Assembly: GCF_900142625.1 (NCBI RefSeq)
Contig: NZ_FRBN01000010.1
Coordinates: forward strand, 1 to 64,000
Length of the DNA: 64,000 nt
Direction of reading: 5' to 3'
From: Roseovarius marisflavi
Lineage (GTDB): Bacteria; Pseudomonadota; Alphaproteobacteria; Rhodobacterales; Rhodobacteraceae
Below the pieces are notes generated by a model that was not told the DNA's origin, searched no databases, and worked only from the letters and a program-made list of their open reading frames with translations. Made by a program: the position numbers and the translations under genes. Shown here piece after piece: positions 18,927 through 27,644 of the stretch; the first letter of the stretch is position 1, and each line of letters opens with the position of its first letter.

Positions 18927-19462
18927 TCACGCGCGTTCTTGAAGCGGGATCAATGTCGCGGTGCCTTCGGCAAGCGGATAGAGATCGTCGATCAGCAGAC
19001 TAAGAAGCGCGCCGCGCCCGGCCACGCCTGCCTTGCGGTATATCCCGTTGAGATGGGATTTACCGTGCCTTCGGCGCTGCCACGCAGGGCGGCGATCTCG
19101 GTGATGGGCATGCCCTTGATGGTAAAACGCGTCACATCCTGTTCGGCCGGGGTCAGGCCCCAGCGTGCAAAGTGATCCTGAATGATATCGTGAAACGCCC
19201 CCGCGGCCAGCGGTACCTGGCGCTCCAGATGGGCCTTGCGGCGCAACAGCGCCATCAGATAGCGGGTTTCAAACAACACTGCCGCCAGCAGGCAAAGCGC
19301 CGAAACGGCCTCGGCCACGACATGAAAATCGCGCAGCGCCAAAACCCCGAGCGGCCCGGCCTCCTGCATGACATCCCAGAGGAAAAACGCAGCGCAAAGG
19401 GCTTTCACCAGGATAAGCGCGACCAATGCGCCGGTTTTTTTGGGGGACACCCTACCGGTCAT
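18927..19462 (-). pseudogene. membrane-anchored LuxR-type regulator with a one-base frameshift
   Basis: From ATG 19462 the protein has two hydrophobic segments (about residues 12-30 and 47-70), a charged linker, then a LuxR helix-turn-helix starting L-T-P-A-E-Q-D-V-T-R-F. The frame breaks at a three-T run, 19059-19061, in the recognition helix after G-S-A-E-G-T-V. Restoring one base gives K-S-H-L-N-G-I-Y-R-K-A-G-V-A-G-R and a proper C-terminus stopping at 18927-18929; unrepaired, the frame ends at 18992. The start overlaps the cytochrome b561 stop (ATGA), so it is the operon's last gene. The lesion lies in a homopolymer, so sequencing error is a real alternative to decay. Confidence 0.75.
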
Positions 19463-19998
19463 TTCACAAGGTTCAGATCATCCGGCACCGATTTGACACC
19501 TGTCACCATCGCCTGCGGGAGGTTCACGCCTGTGCGACGACTTTCCCAGATCACCGCCGCGATATGCGCGACGACCGAAATCTCGGCCCAGAACACGACC
19601 ACCTCATGAAGTTCTTCAACCCATTCAACACCAAAGAACATATTGGTCGTCATCATGTAGCCGCTTAACCCGATCACAAGCATCGCCGCCAGCAGGTTGA
19701 AGATCATCAGCGCACCAAGCGGCGAATGCCCCAGATGCGCGCGTCTGCGCCGGGTCGCCATGTCGAAAATCTGTTCGATCACATCGGCCAGTCCGGGCGT
19801 GAAGCTTGCAAACCGGGCCGTGTGAGGGCCGATAAAGCCCCAAAGCAGCCGTAACACCACAAGCGCAACAACCGCGTAGCCGACCCATATATGCGCCTTG
19901 CCGTCATCATCCAGAATTAGGGCATTCGCCGTGAAGGCCCCCACCAGCGACCAGTGAAAGATGCGAATGAGCGGGTCCCATGTCTTGAAGGTTTTCAT
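19459..19998 (-). CDS. cytochrome b561 family membrane protein
   Basis: A 179-residue four-helix membrane protein of the cytochrome b561/Ni-Fe-hydrogenase b-type family. The start T-W-D-P-L-I-R-I-F-H-W-S-L carries the first haem histidine; later helices contain H-I-W-V-G-Y, L-R-L-L-W-G-F-I-G-P and, near the end, E-L-H-E-V-V-V-F-W and V-A-H-I-A-A-V with further histidines. It passes electrons between membrane or periplasmic donors and acceptors. A PepSY gene lies upstream and the LuxR gene overlaps its stop. Confidence 0.92.
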   Translation of the reverse strand: MKTFKTWDPLIRIFHWSLVGAFTANALILDDDGKAHIWVGYAVVALVVLRLLWGFIGPHTARFASFTPGLADVIEQIFDMATRRRRAHLGHSPLGALMIFNLLAAMLVIGLSGYMMTTNMFFGVEWVEELHEVVVFWAEISVVAHIAAVIWESRRTGVNLPQAMVTGVKSVPDDLNLVK

Positions 19999-20033
19999 CG
20001 TGTGTGTCCGTTGCGTTTAGGTGGCATAGGGGC

Positions 20034-20059
20034 GACCGGGCCGATGGTCCGGCCCGGTC
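20034..20059. terminator. hairpin between PepSY gene and cytochrome b561
   Basis: A perfect 9-bp inverted repeat, gaccgggcc (20034-20042) and ggcccggtc (20051-20059), loop of 8, is followed by TTTT on the plus strand. Genes on both sides are on the minus strand, so it may attenuate read-through or stabilise the PepSY transcript rather than end it. Confidence 0.45.
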
Positions 20060-20071
20060 TTTTCTGGAGGT

Positions 20072-20332
20072 TTATTCGGATTTTGTCCGCACGACGTTAA
20101 GGTCGACGCCCATGAAGATTTCAAACTTCTCACCGTTCTTAAGAGCATAGGCCTCATAGAGACCGTCTTCGGTTTTCACCTTGCGCACCTCATAGCCTTC
20201 CTCGGAAAGCTTGGCGGTGATCTGTTCGGTGACGGCGGCATCGGGTTTGCCGGTGACCTTGGCGGTTTCGACCTCTGCGGTGACCAGCGAACCGGCCAGA
20301 AGAGCAAGCGAAAGGGCAATTATACGTGTCAT
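20072..20332 (-). CDS. PepSY-domain periplasmic protein
   Basis: An 86-residue secreted protein. An N-terminal signal (M-T-R-I-I-A-L-S-L-A-L-L-A-G-S-L) is followed by a small PepSY-type domain: I-T-A-K-L-S-E-E-G-Y-E-V-R-K-V-K-T-E-D-G, then Y-E-A-Y-A-L-K-N-G-E-K-F-E-I. ATG 20332 is preceded by AAAGGA. Together with the following cytochrome b561 gene this resembles small redox operons of roseobacters in which a PepSY protein is paired with a di-haem cytochrome b. Confidence 0.85.
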   Translation of the reverse strand: MTRIIALSLALLAGSLVTAEVETAKVTGKPDAAVTEQITAKLSEEGYEVRKVKTEDGLYEAYALKNGEKFEIFMGVDLNVVRTKSE

Positions 20333-20486
20333 TGGGTTAGGTCCTTTGTGATCGGTTGGAATGCGGTCAACCCTGCCGCATCTCCTGTCACATGCACCTT
20401 GCGTGAACCTGACAGACATCACCCAAAGGTTTCTCTGCCGGGCTCTATAACTTTGGTTCAGAAGGATTTCGCCGATTGGACATGAA

Positions 20487-20520
20487 AAAACCCCGATACC
20501 GCTCATGGCAACGGGGTTTT
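20487..20520 (-). terminator. intrinsic terminator of gap
   Basis: A 9-bp perfect stem (aaaaccccg at 20487-20495 and cggggtttt at 20512-20520, 16-base loop) is followed on the minus strand by a run of six U. It lies 27 bases beyond the gap stop. Confidence 0.85.
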
Positions 20521-20546
20521 GAATACAATTCAGGGTTGTGGTCGGT

Positions 20547-21548
20547 TTACCGCAGACCGCCCATCGCCACCGCAACATCGGCCATGCGGCAGGAGAACCC
20601 CCATTCGTTGTCATACCAGGCCAGAACCCGCACAAGACGGCTGCCCATGACCTTGGTCTGATCCGGGGCGAAGATCGAGCTTTCTTCGGTGTGGTTGAAA
20701 TCAATGCTGACCTTCTGCTCGGGGTCATAGCCCAGCACGCCTTTCATCGCCCCGGCGGCGGCCTCGGCCACGACGGCGTTGACATCGGCCACGGTGACAT
20801 CGCGCTTGGCGACGAAGGTCAGGTCGACAGCCGATACATTCGGCGTCGGCACGCGGATCGCAGAGCCGTCAAGCTTGCCCGCCAGTTCCGGCAGAACCTC
20901 CCCAAGCGCCTTGGCGGCCCCGGTCGAAGTGGGGATCATCGACATCGCGGCGGCGCGCGCGCGGTAAAGATCCTTGTGGCGCCGGTCCAGCGTCGGCTGA
21001 TCGCCGGTATAGGCGTGGATCGTGGTCATGATGCCGCTCTCGATCCCGATGCTGTCGTTCAGCACCTTGGCCAGCGGCGCCAGACAGTTGGTGGTGCAGG
21101 ACCCGTTCGAAATCATCCGCTCGGAGGCCTCAAGCTGATCGTGGTTCACGCCGTAAACCACCGTGCGGTCAACGTTTTTGCCCGGTGCCGAGAGCAAGAC
21201 CTTGCCTGCGCCACGCTCAAGGTGCTTGTTGGCCTTCAAGCCGTCGTTAAAGTTGCCGGTACATTCCAGCACCACATCGACGCCGTCCCAATCCAGCTCG
21301 TCCATGTCATAGGTCGAAAACATCTCGATCGGGCCACGGCCCAGATCCATGGTGTTGTCGCCGAGTGTGATCGGATGGGGAAAACGACCATGCACCGAGT
21401 CATAGCGCATCAGGTGCGCGGCGGTCTCAAGCGGGCCGGTGGCGTTGACCTTGACGACCTTGATGTCGGTCCGCAGGCTCTCTGAGATATGGGCGAGGGT
21501 GGCGCGGCCAATGCGGCCAAAGCCGTTGATGCCTACGGTGATGGTCAT
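20547..21548 (-). CDS. gap: glyceraldehyde-3-phosphate dehydrogenase, type I
   Basis: A 333-residue NAD-dependent glycolytic enzyme. The N-terminal G-I-N-G-F-G-R-I-G-R binds NAD and the active site is S-N-G-S-C-T-T-N-C-L-A-P; W-Y-D-N-E-W-G-F-S lies at the C-terminus. ATG 21548 has AGGAG upstream; the 26 extra residues of a longer frame are not family-like. The gene is monocistronic, ended by a clear terminator. A LacI-type dyad lies about 90 bases upstream of the start. Confidence 0.96.
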   Translation of the reverse strand: MTITVGINGFGRIGRATLAHISESLRTDIKVVKVNATGPLETAAHLMRYDSVHGRFPHPITLGDNTMDLGRGPIEMFSTYDMDELDWDGVDVVLECTGNFNDGLKANKHLERGAGKVLLSAPGKNVDRTVVYGVNHDQLEASERMISNGSCTTNCLAPLAKVLNDSIGIESGIMTTIHAYTGDQPTLDRRHKDLYRARAAAMSMIPTSTGAAKALGEVLPELAGKLDGSAIRVPTPNVSAVDLTFVAKRDVTVADVNAVVAEAAAGAMKGVLGYDPEQKVSIDFNHTEESSIFAPDQTKVMGSRLVRVLAWYDNEWGFSCRMADVAVAMGGLR

Positions 21549-21639
21549 GGGGACTCCTGTGAATGAGGTTGGGGGCGATATAGACCCAAGCACCATTGGC
21601 GGAAAGGTGGAAAAGGTGGATTTCATTTGAAATTCAGCT

Positions 21640-21655
21640 TGTTAGCGATAACCGT
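21640..21655. promoter_or_regulatory. possible LacI-family operator
   Basis: The 14-base sequence tgttagcgataacc in the gap/Na-Pi transporter intergenic region resembles the GTTAGCGCTAAC-type palindromes bound by LacI-family sugar regulators. A related gcgctaacc half lies at about 21687. Inference from pattern only. Confidence 0.3.
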
Positions 21656-21821
21656 TACCGCAAAACCTGCCTGCGGTGGCATGATTGCGCTAACCGGTCC
21701 GGCGCTCTGTGCCTTGGGCCACCGGGGGATTCTCTTTGCGCGTCGGCCCCTGCGCGCTTGATCCACCTCAAGGCCAAAGCCGCATTGACCTGCTCATATA
21801 AGGGCTGGCAAGGGGGCGCGC

Positions 21822-23675
21822 GTGATGATGAAGAAACTGCTTTTGCCGGTCATCCTCGGGCTGCTTGTCTTTGGCTTCTGGATCAGCCCGGATTTTCAGG
21901 AGATCGCCGCAGGCGTGGCGATTTTCCTCTTTGGCATGCTGATGCTTGAGGATGGGTTCAAGCTGTTCAGCGGCGGCTATCTTGAGCGCGCGCTTGAAAT
22001 GGCAACCGGCTCGATCACCCGCGCGCTTGGCTTCGGGGCGATTGCCACGACGATCATGCAATCAAGCTCGCTTGTGTCCGTGATCACCATTTCATTCCTC
22101 TCGGCGGGCCTCATTCCGCTTCTGGCCGGTGTCGGCATCATTTTCGGCGCCAATATCGGCACCACCACGGGCGCCTGGCTGGTGGCGGGGTTTGGTCTCA
22201 AGGTCAAGATTTCGGCCTATGCGCTGCCGATACTGGCGATCAGTATCGTGCTGGTGTTCCAGCGCTCAAAATACCTTAAGGGTGCGGGCTATGTGCTTGC
22301 CGGGCTTGGATTTCTGTTTCTCGGCATCCATCACATGAAAGAGGGCTTCGAGGCCTTCAAGGATCAGTTCGACCTGACCCGCCTGGCCATGACCGGGGTT
22401 TTGGGGCTTGTGGTCTATACGCTCACCGGGGCGGCGGCGACGGTGGTGATGCAATCCAGCCATGCCACGATGGTGCTGATCATTACCGCGCTTGCGGCCG
22501 GGCAGATCAGCTATGAAAACGCCCTGGCGCTTGCGATCGGGGCCAATATCGGCACCACGGTCACCGCCATCATCGGCGCGCTGACTGCGAATTTCCAAGG
22601 CAAGCGGCTTGCCCTGGCGCATCTGATGTTCAACGTTTTGACGGCGGGCGTGGCGCTTGTCTTTATCGGCCAGATCCGTCTGGCGGTCGATGCCATCAGC
22701 AGTTCCGTCGGAATTTCGGTCAGTGATTATGCCCTTAAACTTGCGGTATTCCATACTATTTTCAATGTCTTGGGCGTCGCTCTTATCCTTCCGTTCATCC
22801 ACAGGCTTGTGACCTTCCTTGAGCAGACTATCGTGCAACCCGCTGAAGACCTGAGCCGGCCCAAGTACCTTTCGGAGGCGGTGGATGAGTTCCCGCAAAC
22901 CATTCAGATCGCGATGCGCCGCGAGGTGCATCATCTCTATGAAAACGCGGTCGAACTTATTGTGCATGGGCTGAACCTGCACCGCTCGGAGCTGTTTGAA
23001 ACCAAGGATATCGCGGCCACCGTTCGGGCAAGCCGCGCGCCGGTCGATTTCGACATTGATGCGCTTTACGAACACCGTGTCAAAACGCTCTATTCCGCGA
23101 TCATCGAATTCGCCACGCGGGTCGGCAGCAAGGATATTCCGGCAAAACCGATGGATGACGTCTATCTCATGCGCGATGTCGCCGGGCAGATCGTGCATGC
23201 GGTCAAGTCGATCAAGCACATGCGCCGCAACGCCACCCATTTCACCCAAAGACCACAGGGCGTGATCACCGATCTTTACAACGGGTTGCGCACCGAGATT
23301 GCCCGCATTCTGGTCGAAATCCGCAAGCTTGACGAGGCCGACCCCGAAGACCGCTCTAGCCTCTGGCTTGATCAGGAACGCCTTCAGGTCGAAGCGGATG
23401 CGCGCAACACCAATCAGACCGTTGATCACCTGATCCGTGATCATCACCTGAGCGCCAGCATGGCAACCTCGTTTCTCAACGATTCAAGCTATGCCTATAG
23501 CGCGATGCGCGATCTTCTGGACGCCGCGCGCGCCTATTACATCGACACCGAAGACGCCATGGCCGAGGTCGAGCGTATCCTGACGCTGGATGAGGACGAC
23601 CTTCAGGATATGGTCACAGACGGCCCCAAGAGCCCGCCCAAATCGGCCGCAGAAAAGACAAGGACAACGGAATGA
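21822..23675 (+). CDS. Na/Pi cotransporter family protein
   Basis: A 617-residue inner-membrane protein of the NptA/PNaS family. Two internal repeats carry the Q-S-S-S/H motif: I-M-Q-S-S-S-L-V-S-V near residue 69 and V-M-Q-S-S-H-A-T-M-V near 210, each followed by a G-A-N-I-G-T-T segment. About eight hydrophobic segments precede residue 350; the C-terminal 270 residues are a soluble PhoU-like helical domain. The start is GTG 21822 or ATG 21825; both fit AAGGGGG upstream. It overlaps the downstream coiled-coil gene by four bases. Confidence 0.9.
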   Translation: MMMKKLLLPVILGLLVFGFWISPDFQEIAAGVAIFLFGMLMLEDGFKLFSGGYLERALEMATGSITRALGFGAIATTIMQSSSLVSVITISFLSAGLIPLLAGVGIIFGANIGTTTGAWLVAGFGLKVKISAYALPILAISIVLVFQRSKYLKGAGYVLAGLGFLFLGIHHMKEGFEAFKDQFDLTRLAMTGVLGLVVYTLTGAAATVVMQSSHATMVLIITALAAGQISYENALALAIGANIGTTVTAIIGALTANFQGKRLALAHLMFNVLTAGVALVFIGQIRLAVDAISSSVGISVSDYALKLAVFHTIFNVLGVALILPFIHRLVTFLEQTIVQPAEDLSRPKYLSEAVDEFPQTIQIAMRREVHHLYENAVELIVHGLNLHRSELFETKDIAATVRASRAPVDFDIDALYEHRVKTLYSAIIEFATRVGSKDIPAKPMDDVYLMRDVAGQIVHAVKSIKHMRRNATHFTQRPQGVITDLYNGLRTEIARILVEIRKLDEADPEDRSSLWLDQERLQVEADARNTNQTVDHLIRDHHLSASMATSFLNDSSYAYSAMRDLLDAARAYYIDTEDAMAEVERILTLDEDDLQDMVTDGPKSPPKSAAEKTRTTE

Positions 23676-23920
23676 AACTCAAGAACAGTATCGAGAAACT
23701 GGATGCCTATTTTGAGCGGCTTGAAAGCGGCAAGGCGCAGAAGATCGACCCGGATCATGTGTCCAAGATGATCCGAAAGCTGACCAAAAAGCGCGAGGGG
23801 CTGATGGGCGAACTCTCCGAGGCGGTCAAACCCTCGAAGAAACAGCGACTCCTGCAGAAATGCGCCACGCTCGACGCCCAGATCGAGCGCGCCAGATGGC
23901 TTTTGGATCAGATCGGCTAG
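23672..23920 (+). CDS. small coiled-coil protein
   Basis: An 82-residue, highly charged, mostly helical protein with Leu-spaced charged residues (K-L-K-N-S-I-E-K-L-D-A-Y-F-E-R-L-E). It starts within the stop codon of the Na/Pi transporter gene (ATGA) with AAGGA upstream, so is translationally coupled and probably works with that transporter. No known family recognised. Confidence 0.7.
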   Translation: MKLKNSIEKLDAYFERLESGKAQKIDPDHVSKMIRKLTKKREGLMGELSEAVKPSKKQRLLQKCATLDAQIERARWLLDQIG

Positions 23921-24018
23921 CGCCTAAAACCACGCGCCGAACGATCGCCGTCGTCGCTTGACAGCATTCGGCCCGAGGGTTACGCCCCGCCTTTTCCTGG
24001 AAGGGGCAGAGATCGAAA

Positions 24019-25269
24019 ATGGCACAGATTAGCCCCGTTTTAGGCCTGGATTTCGGCACTTCCAACTCGGCGGCGGCCTATCTGCGTGACGGTGATCCAG
24101 TGCTTGTTGCGATGGACGGCGGTCATACCACACTGCCGACCACGTTTTTCTTTGAGTTTGACACCCGGAAAACCCTCATTGGCGATGCGGCCAATCAGGC
24201 GCTGCTTGACGGGATCGAGGGGCGGTTCATGCGCGCACTCAAGCGGGTGCTTGGCACGCCGCTCATGCATGAAACCCGCCAGATCCTGAAAGAGCGCGTG
24301 ACCTTCGTCGAAATCATCGCCCGCTTTCTGAGCCACATCAAGACCCGCGCCGAAGCACAGGCCGGGGTGACTTTTGAGCGCGTGCTCTCTGGTCGTCCCG
24401 TCGTATTTTACGGCGCTAACGATCCGCGCGAGGCGCAGGCCGAGGCGGACCTGCGCGCCTGTTACCTTGCCGCCGGGTTCAAAGAGGTCGGCTTTCTGCC
24501 CGAACCCGAGGCCGCCGCCCTTGCCAATGGTGCCGCGATCCAACCCGGCGAGACCGGGCTTATCGTCGACATCGGCGGCGGCACCTCGGATTTCTCGGTG
24601 TTTCGCGCCACCCCTGCGGGCGTTTCCGTGCTGGCCAGTCATGGCGTGCGGATCGGCGGCACGGATTTTGATCGCGCGATCAGCATCGAGCGGGTGATGC
24701 CGCTTCTTGGCAAGGGATCAGAGCTTCGCAAGGTGATGGGGCCGGGCCGCTCGCCTGTGCCAAACGCGATCTTCAACGATCTCGCCACCTGGGAGAAAAT
24801 CCCGTTTCTCTACACGCCCCAGACCCGCCGTAAGGTCGACGAAATGCTGCGGCTGGCGAATGAGCCGGAAAAGCTGGCCCGCCTTGCAACCCTGTTGGAG
24901 CATGAGCTTGGCCATGAGGTTGCCTTTGCGGTCGAGCGTGGCAAGATCGCGGCCAATGCCGGGGATGAGGGTGCCGCAATCGCGCTTGACGAGATCGAGC
25001 GCGGCCTGTCGGCAATATTGCCGCCGCAAATTCTGGCAGCCTGCCTCTGGCCACAGGCGCGCATGTTGCACGAGGGGGTGCGCGACACCCTGCAGATGGC
25101 GGGCGTCGATGCGGCGGCGATTGACCACGTGATTTACGTCGGCGGATCAAGTCTTATGGCGATGGTCGCGCAGGCGGCACGGGCAGAGTGCCCCGATGCG
25201 CATCATTCCTTCAGCAAGGTTTTTACCGCGGTCACCGACGGGCTTGCGATTGCCGCGGCGCGCGGCTGA
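24019..25269 (+). CDS. Hsp70-family protein (YegD-like)
   Basis: A 416-residue protein with the actin/Hsp70 ATPase fold but without the C-terminal peptide-binding domain of DnaK. The phosphate-1 loop is G-L-D-F-G-T-S-N-S-A at residue 8, the phosphate-2 motif is I-V-D-I-G-G-G-T-S-D-F near 175 and the adenosine motif V-G-G-S-S-L-M lies near 375. E. coli YegD has this domain layout. A chaperone-like ATPase is inferred; the substrate is unknown. A hairpin follows the gene. Confidence 0.88.
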   Translation: MAQISPVLGLDFGTSNSAAAYLRDGDPVLVAMDGGHTTLPTTFFFEFDTRKTLIGDAANQALLDGIEGRFMRALKRVLGTPLMHETRQILKERVTFVEIIARFLSHIKTRAEAQAGVTFERVLSGRPVVFYGANDPREAQAEADLRACYLAAGFKEVGFLPEPEAAALANGAAIQPGETGLIVDIGGGTSDFSVFRATPAGVSVLASHGVRIGGTDFDRAISIERVMPLLGKGSELRKVMGPGRSPVPNAIFNDLATWEKIPFLYTPQTRRKVDEMLRLANEPEKLARLATLLEHELGHEVAFAVERGKIAANAGDEGAAIALDEIERGLSAILPPQILAACLWPQARMLHEGVRDTLQMAGVDAAAIDHVIYVGGSSLMAMVAQAARAECPDAHHSFSKVFTAVTDGLAIAAARG

Positions 25270-25282
25270 GGGCCACGAGAAA

Positions 25283-25308
25283 CCCCCGAATGCGATGGCA
25301 TCCGGGGG
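25283..25308 (+). terminator. hairpin downstream of the Hsp70-like gene
   Basis: An 11-bp stem with one mismatch (cccccgaatgc and gcatccggggg, 4-base loop) lies 14 bases after the stop. The following U content is weak (cttcgatctt). Confidence 0.6.
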
Positions 25309-25346
25309 CTTCGATCTTGGCAAGGCTCACAAGCTTCGAGCATGTC

Positions 25347-25394
25347 GCATGTTCGAGAAGCTCAAAACCCGGTTCCCACTTTTGAGCAACATGC
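25347..25394. repeat. palindromic intergenic repeat at the tkt 3' end
   Basis: Nested perfect dyads: gcatgtt (25347-25353) with aacatgc (25388-25394), and gctcaaaa (25360-25367) with ttttgagc (25380-25387) around a CCCGGTTCCCAC loop. It touches the tkt stop codon region. The layout resembles palindromic repeats scattered between genes in Rhizobiales and other alphaproteobacteria. It may also act as the tkt terminator. Confidence 0.5.
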
Positions 25395-25395
25395 T

Positions 25396-27411
25396 TTACA
25401 GCAGGGATTTGACCTTCGCGGCCACATCCTCGGCGGTGATGCCGAATTCCTTATAGAGCGTCGGGGCAGGGGCCGAGGCACCGAAATCATGCATGCCGAT
25501 GAAACCGCCCTTATCCCGACGGCCACGCTCGCCATAAAGCCAGCGATCCCAGCCAAAGCGAATGGCAGCCTCGACCGCGACCCGCACCGGACCACCGGGC
25601 AGAACGCGCTTGCGATAGGCCTCGTCCTGGTCCTCGAACAGCTCCCAGCAGGGCATCGACACGACCCGCGTGCCGATCCCGTCTTTTTGCAGCAGGTCGC
25701 GCGCCGCCATGGCGATTTCCACTTCGGAGCCGGTCGCCAGCAGGATCGCCTCGCGTTTGCCGATCGCATCGGCCAGAACATAGGCGCCCTGGGCGGTCAT
25801 GTTCTTGGTCTTATGCTCGCGGCGCAGCGTCGGCAGGCCCTGACGGGTCAGCGACATCACCGAAGGCGTCTCTTTCGAGGTCAGCGCAAGTTCCCAGGCC
25901 TCGGCGGTCTCGACCGTGTCACAGGGGCGGAATACCCAGGTGTTGGGCGTGGCGCGGCTGATCGCGAGATGCTCGACCGGCTGGTGGGTCGGGCCATCTT
26001 CGCCAAGGCCGATGCTGTCATGGGTCATGACAAACACGGTCGGAATCTTCATCAGCGCGGCAAGCCGCATTGCGGGGCGCGCGTAATCGGTAAAGCACAT
26101 GAAGGTGCCGCCGTAAGGGCGGATGCCGCCATGCAGAGCCATGCCGTTCATTGCCGCCGCCATGCCATGCTCGCGGATGCCCCAGTGGACATAGCGCCCC
26201 TTGCGGTTGTCCACGTCAAACACCGTCATATCGCCCGAGCGGGTGTTGTTGGAACCCGACAGATCGGCCGAGCCGCCGACGGTTTCCTGCATCACCGGGT
26301 TGACCACCTCAAGCACCATTTCCGAGGATTGGCGCGTGGCAACCTTGGGGGCCTCTTCGCTGATCTGTTTCTTGAGCGCCTTGATGCGCGCCGAAAGTTT
26401 CGGCGGCACGTCGCGATCAAAGATGCGGGTGAATTCGGCCTGACGGGGGGCTGACATCTCGGCCAGACGCGCGGCCCAGGCGGCCTGTTCGGACGCGCCG
26501 CGTTTGCCGATCTCTTCCCATGCCGATTTCACATCGGCAGGCACCTCGAACGGGCCATAGGGCCAGCCATAGGCGTCTTTCGCCGCCGCAAGCTGTTCTG
26601 GATTGGTCAGCGCGCCGTGGCCCTTTGACGTATCCTGTGCGGCATGGCCAAGCGCGATATGGGTCTTGCAGGCGATCATCGTCGGGCGCTTGCTTTTCTT
26701 TGCTTCGGTCAGGGCCGCATCAATCGCCGCCGGGTCGTGGCCGTCGATTTCAAGCACCTGCCAGCCGCTGGCGCGGAAGCGTTTCACCTGATCGGTGCGA
26801 TCGGCAAGATCGACGGTGCCGTCGATGGTGATGTTGTTGTTGTCCCAGAGCACGATCAACCGGCCAAGCGCGTGCCGTCCGGCAAGGCCGATCGCCTCCT
26901 GGCTGATGCCCTCCATGAGGCAGCCGTCACCGGCGATCACATAGGTGTAGTGATCGACAAGCTTGCGCCCGAAGCGCGCGCGCAGCATTTCTTCGGCCAT
27001 GGCAAAGCCGACCGAGTTGGCAATCCCCTGACCAAGCGGGCCGGTGGTGGTTTCGATGCCCTTCGCGTGGCCATATTCCGGATGACCTGCGGTGATCGCG
27101 CCCCATTGGCGAAAGTTCTTGACCTGCTCAAGGGTCATGTCGTCATAGCCGGTCAGATGCAGCAGCGAATAGAGCAGCATCGAACCATGGCCCGCCGACA
27201 GGATAAAGCGGTCACGATCCGGCCAGTCGGGGTTGGCGGCATCAAACTTGAGGTGCTTTTCATAAAGCACCGTCGCCACATCGGCCATGCCCATGGGCAT
27301 GCCGGAATGGCCGGAATTGGCGGCTGCCACGGCATCCAGCGTCAGGGCGCGGATGGCGGTGGCTTTGTTCCAGTGATCGGGATTGGCAGTGCGCAGGGCG
27401 GCGATATCCAC
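25396..27411 (-). CDS. tkt: transketolase
   Basis: A 671-residue thiamine-diphosphate enzyme of the pentose phosphate pathway. Motifs: [10 protein letters not shown] near 30, [10 protein letters not shown] near 66, the TPP signature G-D-G-C-L-M-E-G near 155 and D-N-N-N-I-T-I-D-G, and the transketolase motif [13 protein letters not shown] 27411 (V-D-I-A-A-L-R) with AAAGGA upstream is chosen; the frame opens earlier but the extra residues are Cys-rich and unlike the family. Divergent from the coiled-coil/zapA pair. Confidence 0.95.
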   Translation of the reverse strand: MDIAALRTANPDHWNKATAIRALTLDAVAAANSGHSGMPMGMADVATVLYEKHLKFDAANPDWPDRDRFILSAGHGSMLLYSLLHLTGYDDMTLEQVKNFRQWGAITAGHPEYGHAKGIETTTGPLGQGIANSVGFAMAEEMLRARFGRKLVDHYTYVIAGDGCLMEGISQEAIGLAGRHALGRLIVLWDNNNITIDGTVDLADRTDQVKRFRASGWQVLEIDGHDPAAIDAALTEAKKSKRPTMIACKTHIALGHAAQDTSKGHGALTNPEQLAAAKDAYGWPYGPFEVPADVKSAWEEIGKRGASEQAAWAARLAEMSAPRQAEFTRIFDRDVPPKLSARIKALKKQISEEAPKVATRQSSEMVLEVVNPVMQETVGGSADLSGSNNTRSGDMTVFDVDNRKGRYVHWGIREHGMAAAMNGMALHGGIRPYGGTFMCFTDYARPAMRLAALMKIPTVFVMTHDSIGLGEDGPTHQPVEHLAISRATPNTWVFRPCDTVETAEAWELALTSKETPSVMSLTRQGLPTLRREHKTKNMTAQGAYVLADAIGKREAILLATGSEVEIAMAARDLLQKDGIGTRVVSMPCWELFEDQDEAYRKRVLPGGPVRVAVEAAIRFGWDRWLYGERGRRDKGGFIGMHDFGASAPAPTLYKEFGITAEDVAAKVKSLL

Positions 27412-27498
27412 GGGATGACATCCTTTGAAGTGGCAACAGATGGGGGTTGCATAACAGCCCGGCCCCAAAGATCAAGCATCGCCCGGTCGAATGCCCAG

Positions 27499-27520
27499 TG
27501 TTTACCCGGTGTTTACCCGG
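27499..27520. repeat. tandem 11-bp repeat upstream of tkt
   Basis: The 11-mer tgtttacccgg occurs twice in perfect tandem in the tkt/coiled-coil intergenic region, one helical turn apart. A third, imperfect piece follows. Spacing suits a regulator contacting one DNA face; none can be named. Confidence 0.4.
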
Positions 27521-27644
27521 TGATTGGCGGTAAAGGGGGCGCATTTTGTCTGGCGGTTCGCTAGACTTGCATAAAACCCGCCTGATGTGCGATTCGATGG
27601 GGCAGGGCAAGGATATGGGCAAAAACAAGTGAGGGACTAAGGCG

